This document shows, piece after piece, positions 30,603-38,896 of a DNA stretch of 43,190 nt. The first letter of the stretch is position 1; every line of letters starts with the position of its first letter. This stretch comes from a virus, in IMG/VR virus record IMGVR_UViG_3300037517_001496, positions 1-43,190 of that record, one strand, 5' to 3'. A program made the position numbers and the translations under genes. The notes under the pieces were generated by a model. The model saw only the letters and a program-made list of their open reading frames with translations. It had not been told where the DNA came from and made no database searches.

Positions 30603-31808
30603 TTAGATGGTGCAGGTCGTCACACCGAGGTTTTCGCCGCAACGCTTGTAAGCGATTGCCACTACGTTCTGCGGACGAACAGGCTGATACGCACGCTGAA
30701 TCTGGTAGATGTGCTGCCCAAAGTCGCCGTACATATTGCAGTCGTTATCACGGAAATACGTCCACTCAAGCTCGCCAGAGAACAACTGAGGAGCCCACTT
30801 GAATGTGCCCTCGCCAGTGTAAGATTCTGGAATCAAACGCTTAAACGAGTCTCCGCCGATAAGCAACGCGACTTCATACGCAGCAGAAACCCACGCAGAG
30901 TTCCGGCGTGTTGCAAAGCCATTGGTTGCAGACACTTTCGTAATTGGGTTGATGAACACCGGATATCCATTCGCATCGATGGTATTGAACCGCAGAGGCT
31001 GCTGGTCAATGCCAAACGCAAAGCCACGATAGCCTTGGAATTGATACCCTTTGATGGACTCTTCGCCCAGCTTGAAAGAACCAGCCGACAGGTAGTTAAG
31101 GTCTTCCTTCACGTCTGCGTCATTACGCAATTTTTCGATTGCATCAGCAGAAGCGATAACGCGGAAGAACTCTCCCTCAGCCGTGGAGAACGGCTCTGCC
31201 AACATTTCCTCACGAAGGAAACTGCCGATGCGATAAAGCGTGCGGAAGTTCAAATCGCCAGTTGGGAGATTCGTCGTCGCGCCATAGGTCGTGTTGAGGG
31301 CTTGCATATCCCCTCGGACGCAGTTTCCGAAGGTTTCAGCAGCTTTGACGACGTACTTGATTCCGCACATCTTCTGGAGTTGGAAGCGAATGTCCGCATT
31401 GATGATTTGCAGAATCGTCTTCTCCAGAGAGATTTGCGCTTGCAGGTAGGCGTTCTTGAAAGCCGTTCGAGCGGTCTTTACGCAAACGCGGGGGCCGCGT
31501 CCGCGCAGCGTTTCAAGCTTGAACGAATACTCGGTCGAGCCAACGTCATCAGGCGTTGCGCCGATGCCGCACATCGAAATGTCATCCGTGAACGTCGGCG
31601 AAGCGATGTTCGATACGGAGTTTGGATACGACATTTCCTGCACGACGCTCCGTACAGTTTCAGAAACATTCGGCAACGTCCCCCCGTCGAGCACGTTGAT
31701 GAATGGGCTCTTGCGAGCAAGCGTCTTCGCAATTTGACCAACGATACGGTTGGTGTCTTTGGCTGCGAAGTTGTTGGCTACGTCAATATTGATACAATCG
31801 TTAGGCAT
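30603..31808 (-). CDS. Major capsid protein
   Basis: 401 residues. Assigned from position (portal, scaffold, then this gene), size, and composition of a well-folded coat protein. It begins MPNDCINIDVANNF and ends ENLGVTTCTI. The N-terminal part has a helical region near residues 20-60 (NVLDGGTLPNVSETVRSVVQE), as in other podovirus coat proteins; the middle has mixed alpha/beta sequence. Cysteines are unusually frequent (about eight), spread along the chain. It is the only gene here bracketed by two terminators with its own leader, as expected for the most abundant virion protein. No obvious Shine-Dalgarno precedes ATG 31808. A HK97-type fold is expected but cannot be shown from sequence alone. 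Confidence 0.8.
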   Translation of the reverse strand: MPNDCINIDVANNFAAKDTNRIVGQIAKTLARKSPFINVLDGGTLPNVSETVRSVVQEMSYPNSVSNIASPTFTDDISMCGIGATPDDVGSTEYSFKLETLRGRGPRVCVKTARTAFKNAYLQAQISLEKTILQIINADIRFQLQKMCGIKYVVKAAETFGNCVRGDMQALNTTYGATTNLPTGDLNFRTLYRIGSFLREEMLAEPFSTAEGEFFRVIASADAIEKLRNDADVKEDLNYLSAGSFKLGEESIKGYQFQGYRGFAFGIDQQPLRFNTIDANGYPVFINPITKVSATNGFATRRNSAWVSAAYEVALLIGGDSFKRLIPESYTGEGTFKWAPQLFSGELEWTYFRDNDCNMYGDFGQHIYQIQRAYQPVRPQNVVAIAYKRCGENLGVTTCTI

Positions 31809-32050
31809 ATGATTTTAAGAGAGTTAGAGCTTTTTGCTTCGTTCGCAAAAAAATGGCGCGATACAAAGCGGTGCCATCGATGATGGCAGTTTGGTTCACG
31901 CCCACGGCACGCTTGGGCAGTTGTTGCGGCCTGATTTGCAGGTCATTTTGACACCTGCGAGTCGCTCCCATTCGGAGGGAGTGCGCCGAGCTATTTCTGG
32001 AACTAGCTCAAACCTCGATTGAGGTCAATAGGCTTTTTTGATGAATCGAC
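31809..32050 (-). promoter_or_regulatory. Structured leader / non-coding region upstream of the capsid gene
   Basis: There is no coding frame. Seven consecutive inverted repeats (arm coordinates): 31831-31837/31845-31851, 31872-31878/31882-31888, 31900-31904/31914-31918, 31938-31943/31953-31958, 31965-31969/31977-31981, 31988-31993/32004-32009, and 32012-32016/32021-32025. All arms are perfect (5-7 bp) with loops of 3-10 bases. As RNA this would be a row of small hairpins ahead of the capsid start codon. A possible alternative pairing, CCTG 31930-31933 with CAGG 31939-31942, competes with the fourth hairpin. Confidence 0.6.
32000..32028 (-). promoter_or_regulatory. Possible sigma70-like promoter for the capsid gene
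   Basis: On the minus strand TTGACC (32028-32023) is a good -35 box. With 17-base spacing the -10 position reads TAGTTC (32005-32000), a poor match. It lies directly downstream of the preceding terminator, where a promoter is needed. It overlaps two of the inverted repeats. A phage-specific promoter elsewhere in the leader is equally possible. Confidence 0.3.
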
Positions 32051-32087
32051 AAAAAAATAACCCCCGCCCCAAAAAGGAGCGGAGGTT
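32051..32087 (-). terminator. Intrinsic terminator after the glycosyltransferase-like gene
   Basis: Minus strand: a 12-bp stem with two mismatches (arms 32087-32076 and 32070-32059), a five-T loop, then ATTTTTTT (T run 32057-32051). It starts 16 bases after the stop codon at 32103. It isolates the packaging/portal/scaffold transcript from the capsid unit. Confidence 0.85.
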
Positions 32088-32102
32088 GATTTGCTTCTCA
32101 GC

Positions 32103-33014
32103 CTAGAAAACTGGGATTGCCAAATCGATGTGCGGGATATGCCCACTAGCTTGCGCCATCCTGCAAAATGCCTCATCACCAGTAAGTTCTGGTTGAGGCG
32201 TGAAGAATTGAAACGGCTTGTTGTCAATCGCTCGCGCAGGGAATGTCTTTATAATGTCCTGAAGCGCACTGCGATGGATGAGCATACAGTCGCTGCTAGT
32301 CCATTTTACACCTTCAACGCGATTCGGAAGAGCATCAGCCATTTCTGCTCGGATGGCTGAATCGGCTTTTAAGAGTCCATTGCGAGGTGAGCCAACAAGC
32401 GCACCCACAACGGTTTTCCCAGCCGCAAACATTCGCTTTAAAACGTGACGCTCTAAAACATCGTCAGAGAATGTTTTGGAACGCTCAACAAAAAGCCCGC
32501 GCAGCACTCCCGCTCGCCCAACAGCGGGCGTGTATTGCTCGCCGAGCAGGAAGAGCCACTGGCTTTCAGCTTCCTTGAGGAATCGGTCGCAGATGCTGTT
32601 TTTCGCGTCGTGAACAGTGTCCTGCGAGAACTCCCAATCAATCCGCAACCGCTCCTTGCCACAATCAACAGCAAGAGCCAGCAATGCGATGAGCGTGCGC
32701 TTGCTCGCTTCATGCACCCAAGGAAGGCCCAGCGTTATTTCGCGCCCTTCCCAGTCCGGCGTGAATCGATTGTTGCCGCGCTCGGTTTTCGACTCGTTCA
32801 TCGCGAGTGATTTGCGCTTTCGCTCAACGGGCTGAGGCTCCGGCTCTGGCTTCACTTCAGGTTCCGGCTCTGGCTCTGATTCGGCTTGAGGCTGAGGCAA
32901 TGCTTCTTGTTCTGATTCAGGCATTTGCACTTCATCAAAATCTGTTCCAAATGGGTTAAAGGAAGGCTCTTCGCCTTCTTTCATGTCTTTTGTTTTTGTA
33001 CGAATTATTTTCAT
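32103..33014 (-). CDS. Glycosyltransferase-fold (GT-A) protein, possibly catalytically impaired
   Basis: 303 residues. Residues about 33-70 are a Pro/Glu-rich linker (SEPEPEPEVKPEPEPQP). From about 92 onwards the sequence follows a phage GT2-like family: ITLGLPWV, the WLFLLG strand, a helix with GKTVVGALVGSPRNG, VEGVKWTSSDCMLIHRSAL, and finally TGDEAFCRMAQASGHIPHIDLAIPVF. The usual D-x-D metal site after the WLF strand is replaced by LLGEQY. The chain stops right after the strand that normally precedes a conserved His. It may therefore bind a nucleotide-sugar without transferring it, or act as a decoration or structural protein. The position between scaffold and capsid genes suggests a role in virion glycosylation or assembly. 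Confidence 0.55.
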   Translation of the reverse strand: MKIIRTKTKDMKEGEEPSFNPFGTDFDEVQMPESEQEALPQPQAESEPEPEPEVKPEPEPQPVERKRKSLAMNESKTERGNNRFTPDWEGREITLGLPWVHEASKRTLIALLALAVDCGKERLRIDWEFSQDTVHDAKNSICDRFLKEAESQWLFLLGEQYTPAVGRAGVLRGLFVERSKTFSDDVLERHVLKRMFAAGKTVVGALVGSPRNGLLKADSAIRAEMADALPNRVEGVKWTSSDCMLIHRSALQDIIKTFPARAIDNKPFQFFTPQPELTGDEAFCRMAQASGHIPHIDLAIPVF

Positions 33015-33022
33015 GGTTGTAT

Positions 33023-34246
33023 TTATCTCTCTGCTTCACTCAGCCCTGCCTCGATTGCATCAAGTGAATTCATGCTAATCCTCGATGCAGAAGACACTTG
33101 CGGTTGAGCAACAACAGTTGATGCGTTTGACTTCGGCATCCGGCCCGCTCCGCTCACGGCTCCCATCCGCCCGCGAAGTTGATTCAACTCGGCGAGCAAC
33201 GAAGCCTTTTCCTTCTGCTCGACCTCCAACTGGTGCGTCAGAATGTGCGAGAGCGTCGCCGCTGCTGCAACCGTCGCTGCATCCTTCACCGTCTTCGGGT
33301 AGAGAGCAGACATATACTTGCCCTCCAAGTCCTTAACGTATTCGTTGTGCGAGTTGATTTTCGCAAGCTCTTCTTGAGAAGCATTTTGCGGGACTTCTTT
33401 GTATCTGAAGGCGGGAATGTCCTTGGTCAGTTCGTCAACGTGCTTCCAAGCCTCTTCGTGGTTTTTGTTAAAGTTCTGTTGGAACTCCTCCATCTTGTTT
33501 TTGTACCACCCATCCGCATTCTGCTTTGCGTTTTCAATCTCGGACTGCATCTCGGCTTCGATGTCATCGAGTTGCGCCAGCGCGTTTTCGATTTTTCGAG
33601 CGTCGAGATAGGTCTCTTCGGAAGCAGCCAGCTTGTCGATGACGTTGGTTTTCCACCATGACAACGGAACCTTGCTCGGCCCGCCCACGTTTTGAATCGC
33701 AGTGATTGTCTCATCGCTCGCTTTCCACTTCTTGAGCAGCCCGTAAATCCCTTGCGATGCCTTGTCGATTTGGTCAGAGAACTTCTGCCGGAATGATGGG
33801 TCATTTTGAATGTCGAACGTCGCCTTGAACTTTTTGAGTTCCTCATAGTCCTCCGGCGCAGTCGTTTGCGGTTGCCCCTTTTCAAGCTCCGCGATGCGCT
33901 GCCTAAGCTGTTCTGCTTCAGCGGCTTGCTTTTTGTACGTCGCGGCTGCTTCTCGGAGCCTCTGCCAGTTCGAGCGATTCTTCTCGCTCATGCCCTCCGG
34001 CTCTGCGATTGCAGCGATGTCGTCGTCAGGCGTTTGCTGTTGTTGTTGAGGGGGCGTTGGCTGCTGAGATTCAGCGAGCTTCTGAGCCTGTTCAGCGAGT
34101 CCTCCTTCCGACGTGTTGTCGCCTGACGTGCCGGAATTAGCCGCTTCGGCAGCATCCAGCATCGAGTCGATGTGCGAATCTAAATCTGCGCTGATTGGTT
34201 CAGCATCGAGATTTTCTACCGTAAAATCATCTTCGGCTCCGTCCAT
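33023..34246 (-). CDS. Capsid scaffolding protein
   Basis: 407 residues, acidic and almost entirely helical, with Asp/Glu-rich N-terminal 60 residues, a Gln/Pro patch (PTPPQQQQQTPDDD) and long coiled coils (NWQRLREAAATYKKQAAEAE; QLEVEQKEKASLLAELNQL). The C-terminus ends in a short basic/helical part. This low-complexity helical profile and the location between portal and capsid fit a podovirus scaffold that is removed before DNA packaging. ATG 34246 lies two bases after the previous stop. Confidence 0.8.
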   Translation of the reverse strand: MDGAEDDFTVENLDAEPISADLDSHIDSMLDAAEAANSGTSGDNTSEGGLAEQAQKLAESQQPTPPQQQQQTPDDDIAAIAEPEGMSEKNRSNWQRLREAAATYKKQAAEAEQLRQRIAELEKGQPQTTAPEDYEELKKFKATFDIQNDPSFRQKFSDQIDKASQGIYGLLKKWKASDETITAIQNVGGPSKVPLSWWKTNVIDKLAASEETYLDARKIENALAQLDDIEAEMQSEIENAKQNADGWYKNKMEEFQQNFNKNHEEAWKHVDELTKDIPAFRYKEVPQNASQEELAKINSHNEYVKDLEGKYMSALYPKTVKDAATVAAAATLSHILTHQLEVEQKEKASLLAELNQLRGRMGAVSGAGRMPKSNASTVVAQPQVSSASRISMNSLDAIEAGLSEAER

Positions 34247-34248
34247 AA

Positions 34249-34482
34249 TTACATCTGCGCGTGTTTGGTTCCCCCGTCGTTGTCTTCATCCTGCGCTTTA
34301 AGCAGCCCCATGATAATGTCCACGGCTCGCTCGTAGCCCTGTTTGTATTTTGCCTCCAAGGCAACCTCTTCAATGTTAGTGCCTAAAACAGGCGGGCACT
34401 GCGATTTAAGAAACTCGACGAGCTTCCCTTTTGCTTTTGCGTTGTAATCGCGCAAAAGCGTTGTGTCTTCTGGTTTCCACAT
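34249..34482 (-). CDS. Small head-region protein of unknown function
   Basis: 77 residues, helical: MWKPEDTTLLRDYNAKAKGK, then KQGYERAVDIIMGLLKAQDED. It is encoded between portal and scaffold, where podoviruses often have a small head gene. No family was recognised. Confidence 0.65.
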   Translation of the reverse strand: MWKPEDTTLLRDYNAKAKGKLVEFLKSQCPPVLGTNIEEVALEAKYKQGYERAVDIIMGLLKAQDEDNDGGTKHAQM

Positions 34483-34488
34483 ATGTGT

Positions 34489-36906
34489 TTATACTGCTGA
34501 TGTTTGCGGTTTTGGCGGATTGGAAATCTCCGAAATGACTTGATTCTGCGATGGGCCGCTTTGGTTTGTATACGCCTCTCCAGCAACTCCTTGCATTGCT
34601 GCGCTTGGGCGACGCGGAGCACCTCCGCCTCTTGGAGGAGCGGCTGCTGGCTCGATATCTGGCGGCGGCGGAACATTTTGCCCGCGCTGAATCTGTTGCG
34701 CGGCCAGCTTGTAAAGCTCTTTGAACGGCTCCAACTGCTCGCGAGGTGCTCCTTTGGCTTCGGCGTTTTGAATGTGCTGCGCGAAATGTCCAAAGGCCGC
34801 GACGAGCGGCATGATTCCCTCTGGCGGAAGTCCGTTTGGCGGAATGTTTTGAATCACCGGAGCGAGCTTCGCAGCCATCGTGTTGAGGTGAACCATATCA
34901 TTGTCGCGAGGAGAAATCGGGACTTCCTGACCAGCGATAATCGATTGCAACTCAATAATTTGCTGGCGAGTCGCTTCGATTGCAATCGCCTCAACAGAGT
35001 CTTTCGGAAGGATGACTTCGTTTGCAATGGTCTCGCCCAGCTTGCGCGTCCAATCCAGCTTCATCAACTTGTCTTGGTCGATGTTCGGATTGCCCATGTA
35101 CTTGGTAATCATCAGGTCGAGAATCTGCAAATCCTGAGCCGTCGTATCTGGGTTCAGTTCAGCGGCTGGCGAGAATGCCATGAGCAAAATGTCAGACGGA
35201 GGCAGGTTGCGCTCCATCATCTGATAGCAACAGTTGACCGCATCTTCGTCGAGATGACGCGGCACCTCAAACGCCACAAGGAACGGAGGCATCTGCATTG
35301 AAGACTGCTCGAACGCATCGACCACCTCACGCCTCGCCCAAACAGCATTCGGGTCAACCTGCCTCGCCAAATCGACTTTCAGTTTGAGGTCGGCAGCAGC
35401 TTTAATGTGCTCTGGATGGGCGATGCCGCGCTGCATCCGCTCGACAGCGAGCGAGAACTGCCGCGAGAAGCGCGTCAGGATGCCTTCGCGAATCTGGTTT
35501 TCGATGGAGGCGATGCGATTGATTTCCGAAGCCGTTTTAGGGTCGCCTTGGTTCATCGCCGACGACGGCAAGAACGTACCAATCTGGATTTCAGCGAGTC
35601 TCGATTGGAAGTTGTCGAGCATGATGAAGTCCTGAATGTCGGCAGGAGGCGACTGTGGGATGACTTCGTAACCTTCTGAAACTATTGCGATTGGGTTGCT
35701 AACCGTGAGAGGAGCAATGTTTGGCTTTGCAAGCGGCCCCTTCTTTAGGAGCAGCAAAGAGCGCACTAAAGTGTTGTCAACTACAAGGTTGCGCGACTTG
35801 TCGATGGCGACGTGCGTGTTGTAAAGGTCGCGCCCAACGCCGCGAGAAGACATCAAGTTCCCATTCCCGATATCGACAGAGAAGAGCGCGAGCGCGTCCG
35901 ACATCTTTGCGTAGCGGTCAAGCTGGGTGCAGATTTCGTCGCCCGTTTTGTCGTCAACGAGGTAGCGAGAGACGCGCCCATGCGGCTCACGAACAACGAC
36001 CTCGCCCAAGTCAACGTACTTTGCATCCGACTCGTAGGAAGCCCCGTAACTGCCCTCACGAATCCAATCTTCGACGCGGCGGGCGTCGTCGTTGCTATCG
36101 AGCGAGCGGCCTGTTGGCGTCGCGCTGTTGATGGCTTTGATGAGGTTTTTGAGGTGCCATCCCGCCATCACCGAAATGTCCGGAACCTCCAGCACGGGCA
36201 ACAACTCGGCGATGAGATACCGACGCTTGCGTGCAAAAATGGGCGTCGCATCAGACACTTGCGGCTGCTCGACGGAAAAGAAAACGTAGTCCTGCCGGAG
36301 GAAGTCGGGCTTCCAGTCGCGCAAATCGTCCCAAATCAACGCACAATAACCAAAGACCGTGTTTTCATGCACAACCTGCGCCACAAGGTCATCAAAGCCG
36401 CGCCAAGCCCGAATGCACTTGGTTATCTCTTCGCGGAAGATTTTCGTTTTGCGCTCCGAGTCAACCGACTCGATAGGGTACTTTGCAAACGTCAGGGAAG
36501 CAGCCTGTTCCACCGTCGCCTTGAACGGTGCCTGAACGCGGCCAGCCATCGTCGATAGGAATCCGGTCGGGCGATTACTGCGCCAGTTTTGGCCCATGCT
36601 CTCCAGCTTCTTCGGCTCGTATGGAGTTTCGTTGTTTAACTTCTTCTGAATCAACTGGTTTTTGCGGTTGCGCTCCAAGTTCTGCTGTTTCAGGCGTTTA
36701 TAAGCCGAATACGCCTGAGCGGCGTCGCGGAACGTGCGTCGAACCTTTAGCGTCTTTGGGTCAACGGTATCGTTGCTGTCGTTCGTTTTGTCACTGACAT
36801 CAAGACGCAGCCCACGCGGCCTATCCCCGACGTTTTCAATGCGAGGTGCTTTGTCCGCGAACTTGTCCGTAATGCTTGGGTCGAAGGGTTTTGCTACGTC
36901 TGCCAT
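34489..36906 (-). CDS. Portal protein
   Basis: 805 residues, in the size range of large podovirus portals. Helical N-terminal region with YSAYKRLKQQN; a core with WRSNRPTGFLSTMAG and FGYCALIWDD; a central stretch (QSPPADIQDFIMLDN, then EIQIGTFLPSSAMNQGDPKTASEIN) that resembles the tunnel/crown part of podovirus portals with the 'TAtE' segment; and a long C-terminal tail rich in Pro, Gln and Ala (NVPPPPDIEPAAAPPRGGGAPR). The portal is the DNA entry ring and the site where terminase and tail attach. Downstream come a small head gene, then scaffold and capsid. Confidence 0.85.
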   Translation of the reverse strand: MADVAKPFDPSITDKFADKAPRIENVGDRPRGLRLDVSDKTNDSNDTVDPKTLKVRRTFRDAAQAYSAYKRLKQQNLERNRKNQLIQKKLNNETPYEPKKLESMGQNWRSNRPTGFLSTMAGRVQAPFKATVEQAASLTFAKYPIESVDSERKTKIFREEITKCIRAWRGFDDLVAQVVHENTVFGYCALIWDDLRDWKPDFLRQDYVFFSVEQPQVSDATPIFARKRRYLIAELLPVLEVPDISVMAGWHLKNLIKAINSATPTGRSLDSNDDARRVEDWIREGSYGASYESDAKYVDLGEVVVREPHGRVSRYLVDDKTGDEICTQLDRYAKMSDALALFSVDIGNGNLMSSRGVGRDLYNTHVAIDKSRNLVVDNTLVRSLLLLKKGPLAKPNIAPLTVSNPIAIVSEGYEVIPQSPPADIQDFIMLDNFQSRLAEIQIGTFLPSSAMNQGDPKTASEINRIASIENQIREGILTRFSRQFSLAVERMQRGIAHPEHIKAAADLKLKVDLARQVDPNAVWARREVVDAFEQSSMQMPPFLVAFEVPRHLDEDAVNCCYQMMERNLPPSDILLMAFSPAAELNPDTTAQDLQILDLMITKYMGNPNIDQDKLMKLDWTRKLGETIANEVILPKDSVEAIAIEATRQQIIELQSIIAGQEVPISPRDNDMVHLNTMAAKLAPVIQNIPPNGLPPEGIMPLVAAFGHFAQHIQNAEAKGAPREQLEPFKELYKLAAQQIQRGQNVPPPPDIEPAAAPPRGGGAPRRPSAAMQGVAGEAYTNQSGPSQNQVISEISNPPKPQTSAV

Positions 36907-36910
36907 ATCG

Positions 36911-37495
36911 TTATTGGTTGAGCCAGCACGCTTTGGGAAGCGGACTTGCAGGATTCAGGAAAGCGGTTTTGTCGAGCCAAACAGCGGTGCGGTTGCAGTG
37001 CCGCATGACGTTGCACGCTCCAAGTTTTTTGCTCGTCGTTGTGTCCCTCGCGGAGCGGATTGCAGCCGTCGTTCGTTCGACCGCATTGATGCAGCTTCCG
37101 CATCCGCTCTTCCACTTCACATTGTGGTCGCACTGCTTGCAAATCTCAGCCCGCGCTTCTGCGACGCCCGCATCAACACCAAGCGGTTCATTTTGCTGAT
37201 TGATTATCGACGACGACCATGCTTGCAGGTCATTCAAAAGCGTCGGTTGCGCTACAGGAGAAACAAATGGCTGCTGTAAAGCCTGTTCATTGTCATAAAA
37301 ATGACAAAAGTTAGGCCAACGGCTACAGAAATACTCATGTATCTCCGGCTCAACGTCTTTGTATGGAATGTCATTTTCAGCGCGATACGCCTCAACAACG
37401 CTCACCAATTCTTGAAGGGAACCAGCCCTTAAAATCACTTTCCCTTCTGGGAAGTGAAATCCATTCGGGGGCATCATTCCTTGAATCAGCTTCAT
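36911..37495 (-). CDS. Cys-rich phage protein with a putative zinc site
   Basis: 194 residues. Residues 1-65 have a compact domain (LRAGSLQELVSVVEAYRAEN ... FCSRWPNFC). The C-terminal half has C119-x2-C122-x9-C132-x2-C135 and then C161-x5-C167, a likely zinc ribbon. I recall similar proteins next to phage portals but cannot name a function. ATG 37495 overlaps the stop of the ParB-like gene by four bases. Confidence 0.65.
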   Translation of the reverse strand: MKLIQGMMPPNGFHFPEGKVILRAGSLQELVSVVEAYRAENDIPYKDVEPEIHEYFCSRWPNFCHFYDNEQALQQPFVSPVAQPTLLNDLQAWSSSIINQQNEPLGVDAGVAEARAEICKQCDHNVKWKSGCGSCINAVERTTAAIRSARDTTTSKKLGACNVMRHCNRTAVWLDKTAFLNPASPLPKACWLNQ

Positions 37496-37995
37496 AACAC
37501 AAACTCATGCAAGCACTTCGGGCAAATCGTCGTATCTTTCTTCGGCTTTTCCTCTTTAGGCTCAGGCACTTCCGCTGGCGAGCCAATCATATCCGCAATC
37601 TCCTGCTCTGTGAATCCGACGACCGTCTTGAACGACGGGTCTGCCTCCAGAATCGCATCGAGTTCCGAGGACAGAACGTCGTCGTCCCACGCCGAAAGCT
37701 GGGCGAGTCGGTTGTCTGCGATGGTGTACGCCCGAATCTCGGCCTCAGACAGGCCGGAAAGCCGGATGCATGGCACCTTTTCAAGGCCCAGTCGGCTCGC
37801 TGCGAGAGCGCGACCGTGACCAGCCACAATCCGGTTGTTTTCGTCAACGAGTATTGGCACCGTCCAGCCGAATCGCTTTATGGACTCCGCAATGAGGTCG
37901 ATTTGCGAATCGGTGTGTGTGCGCGGGTTGAATGCGTAACGAGTTAACGCAGACAGGTTTGTTTCTTCGACTTGGTATGGCTTCTTTTTGCTCAT
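37492..37995 (-). CDS. ParB-like (Spo0J/ParB N-terminal fold) protein with C-terminal zinc knuckle
   Basis: 167 residues. The ParB/sulfiredoxin-like domain is clear: NPRTHTDSQIDLIAESIKRFG, PILVDENNRIVAGHGRALAA (GHGR 59-62), and IRAYTIADNRLAQLS. In phages this domain often precedes a DNA methyltransferase. Here there is no methyltransferase. Instead a Pro/Glu/Lys linker leads to CPKCLHEFVL at the C-terminus, half of a zinc ribbon. Such proteins can bind CTP or ATP and nick or bind DNA; a packaging or anti-restriction role is possible but unproven. Overlapping ATGA junctions link it on both sides. Confidence 0.75.
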   Translation of the reverse strand: MSKKKPYQVEETNLSALTRYAFNPRTHTDSQIDLIAESIKRFGWTVPILVDENNRIVAGHGRALAASRLGLEKVPCIRLSGLSEAEIRAYTIADNRLAQLSAWDDDVLSSELDAILEADPSFKTVVGFTEQEIADMIGSPAEVPEPKEEKPKKDTTICPKCLHEFVL

Positions 37996-38543
37996 TCGAC
38001 AGAGTATTTATGACGCGCCCGCTTCAGTCCGGACGGGAACTTGATTGCTTCGCTCGTAAACGACCGCTCACTGAATACCACTCGGTTCGTCGGCTGACTA
38101 GTAAATCTCCCATTGTCAAGTGCCGCGAACACGAATTCTTTCGACTGCTCCGGCTCGTCTGAAAACCCGTCGTTGAATGGGGCAGCGGTGAAGACGTACT
38201 CGCCTTGAAACTTTCGGTTGCCGCACTGAGCGACGAGCGGGAGTCCGCAGAGGTAGGTGTACGCTATTGTCGAGAACTGCCAGCCGTAGCATCCCCACTC
38301 CTGCGATGCGCGTGGCCCCCACCCATCAACGGGACGCTCTCGGCTTGCGAGTGCGTGCAGCGGAAGCCCCCTGTAAATGGCTCCGCTCTCAAGCATCACC
38401 GAGCATCCCCACATCCTTGCTGGCGTGGATGTTATTGCGAACCAAACCGCAGGGATGAATCCCTGTGGTTTGATGTGCGTGAATCGCGAGTCCACCCAAA
38501 CGTACTGATGCCGAGGGAGTTCCCCAGCGAACGTGTACATCAT
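37992..38543 (-). CDS. Conserved phage protein of unknown function (183 residues)
   Basis: Globular, aromatic- and Gly-rich: YTFAGELPRHQYVWVDSR, then WGCYGWQFSTIAY and FTAAPFNDGFSDEPEQS. It looks enzyme- or binding-like (many Trp, Tyr, Cys) rather than structural coil, but no signature could be named. The start could be either of two adjacent ATGs (38543 or 38540); the first overlaps the preceding stop. Confidence 0.6.
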   Translation of the reverse strand: MMYTFAGELPRHQYVWVDSRFTHIKPQGFIPAVWFAITSTPARMWGCSVMLESGAIYRGLPLHALASRERPVDGWGPRASQEWGCYGWQFSTIAYTYLCGLPLVAQCGNRKFQGEYVFTAAPFNDGFSDEPEQSKEFVFAALDNGRFTSQPTNRVVFSERSFTSEAIKFPSGLKRARHKYSVE

Positions 38544-38896
38544 TCGCTTTCTTCCTCTTTATCAATGATTTGCTGAGTCGCTCTAATCAGTTCGGATGCA
38601 ATGCATTTCAACAAATCAGCATCGAATGTTTTTTGTCCGATGTTGACAGCGACGCTTGCCTCTCCATTAGATGCTTTGGCGCAGATAGTTACAACAGCAT
38701 CCAAGTTTTGGCTATGTAACACAAACTTCGCTGCATCGCGCATGATTTTCTGCGCAGTCTCAAGCTCATGGGGCTGTTCTTGGCTCTCGCTTGCGGACTC
38801 TTTGTGATGGTACGCACCGTTGATACCATCCGGCAGGTGCTGCGTGCCATCAAAGTCGTCGCAGTCGTCGAACTCGTTGAGTGGTCTGCTTACCAT
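38540..38896 (-). CDS. Small protein of unknown function (118 residues)
   Basis: It starts MVSRPLNEFDDCDDFDGTQH. An acidic, His/Glu/Ser-rich N-terminal third is followed by a regular alpha/beta part (ETAQKIMRDAAKFVL ... IASELIRATQQIIDKEEE). The frame is open upstream to 38977, but ATG 38896 has a strong AAAAGGAGG seven bases upstream and overlaps the stop of the MazG gene (TAATG), so I prefer it. Function is unknown. Confidence 0.7.
   Translation of the reverse strand: MVSRPLNEFDDCDDFDGTQHLPDGINGAYHHKESASESQEQPHELETAQKIMRDAAKFVLHSQNLDAVVTICAKASNGEASVAVNIGQKTFDADLLKCIASELIRATQQIIDKEEESE

Noticed and set aside
30561-31883. 440-codon open frame on the plus strand antisense to the capsid gene
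   Set aside because: It starts inside the terminator hairpin, has odd Arg/His-rich composition, and mirrors the capsid codons; a shadow frame.
35560-35600. FLPS in the portal as a ninth FLP processing motif
   Set aside because: It sits in a conserved portal core segment and its preceding residues (I-G-T) do not match the giant protein's motif context.
35812-36558. 248-codon plus-strand frame antisense to portal
   Set aside because: The portal frame is strongly supported; composition of this one is typical of an antisense shadow.
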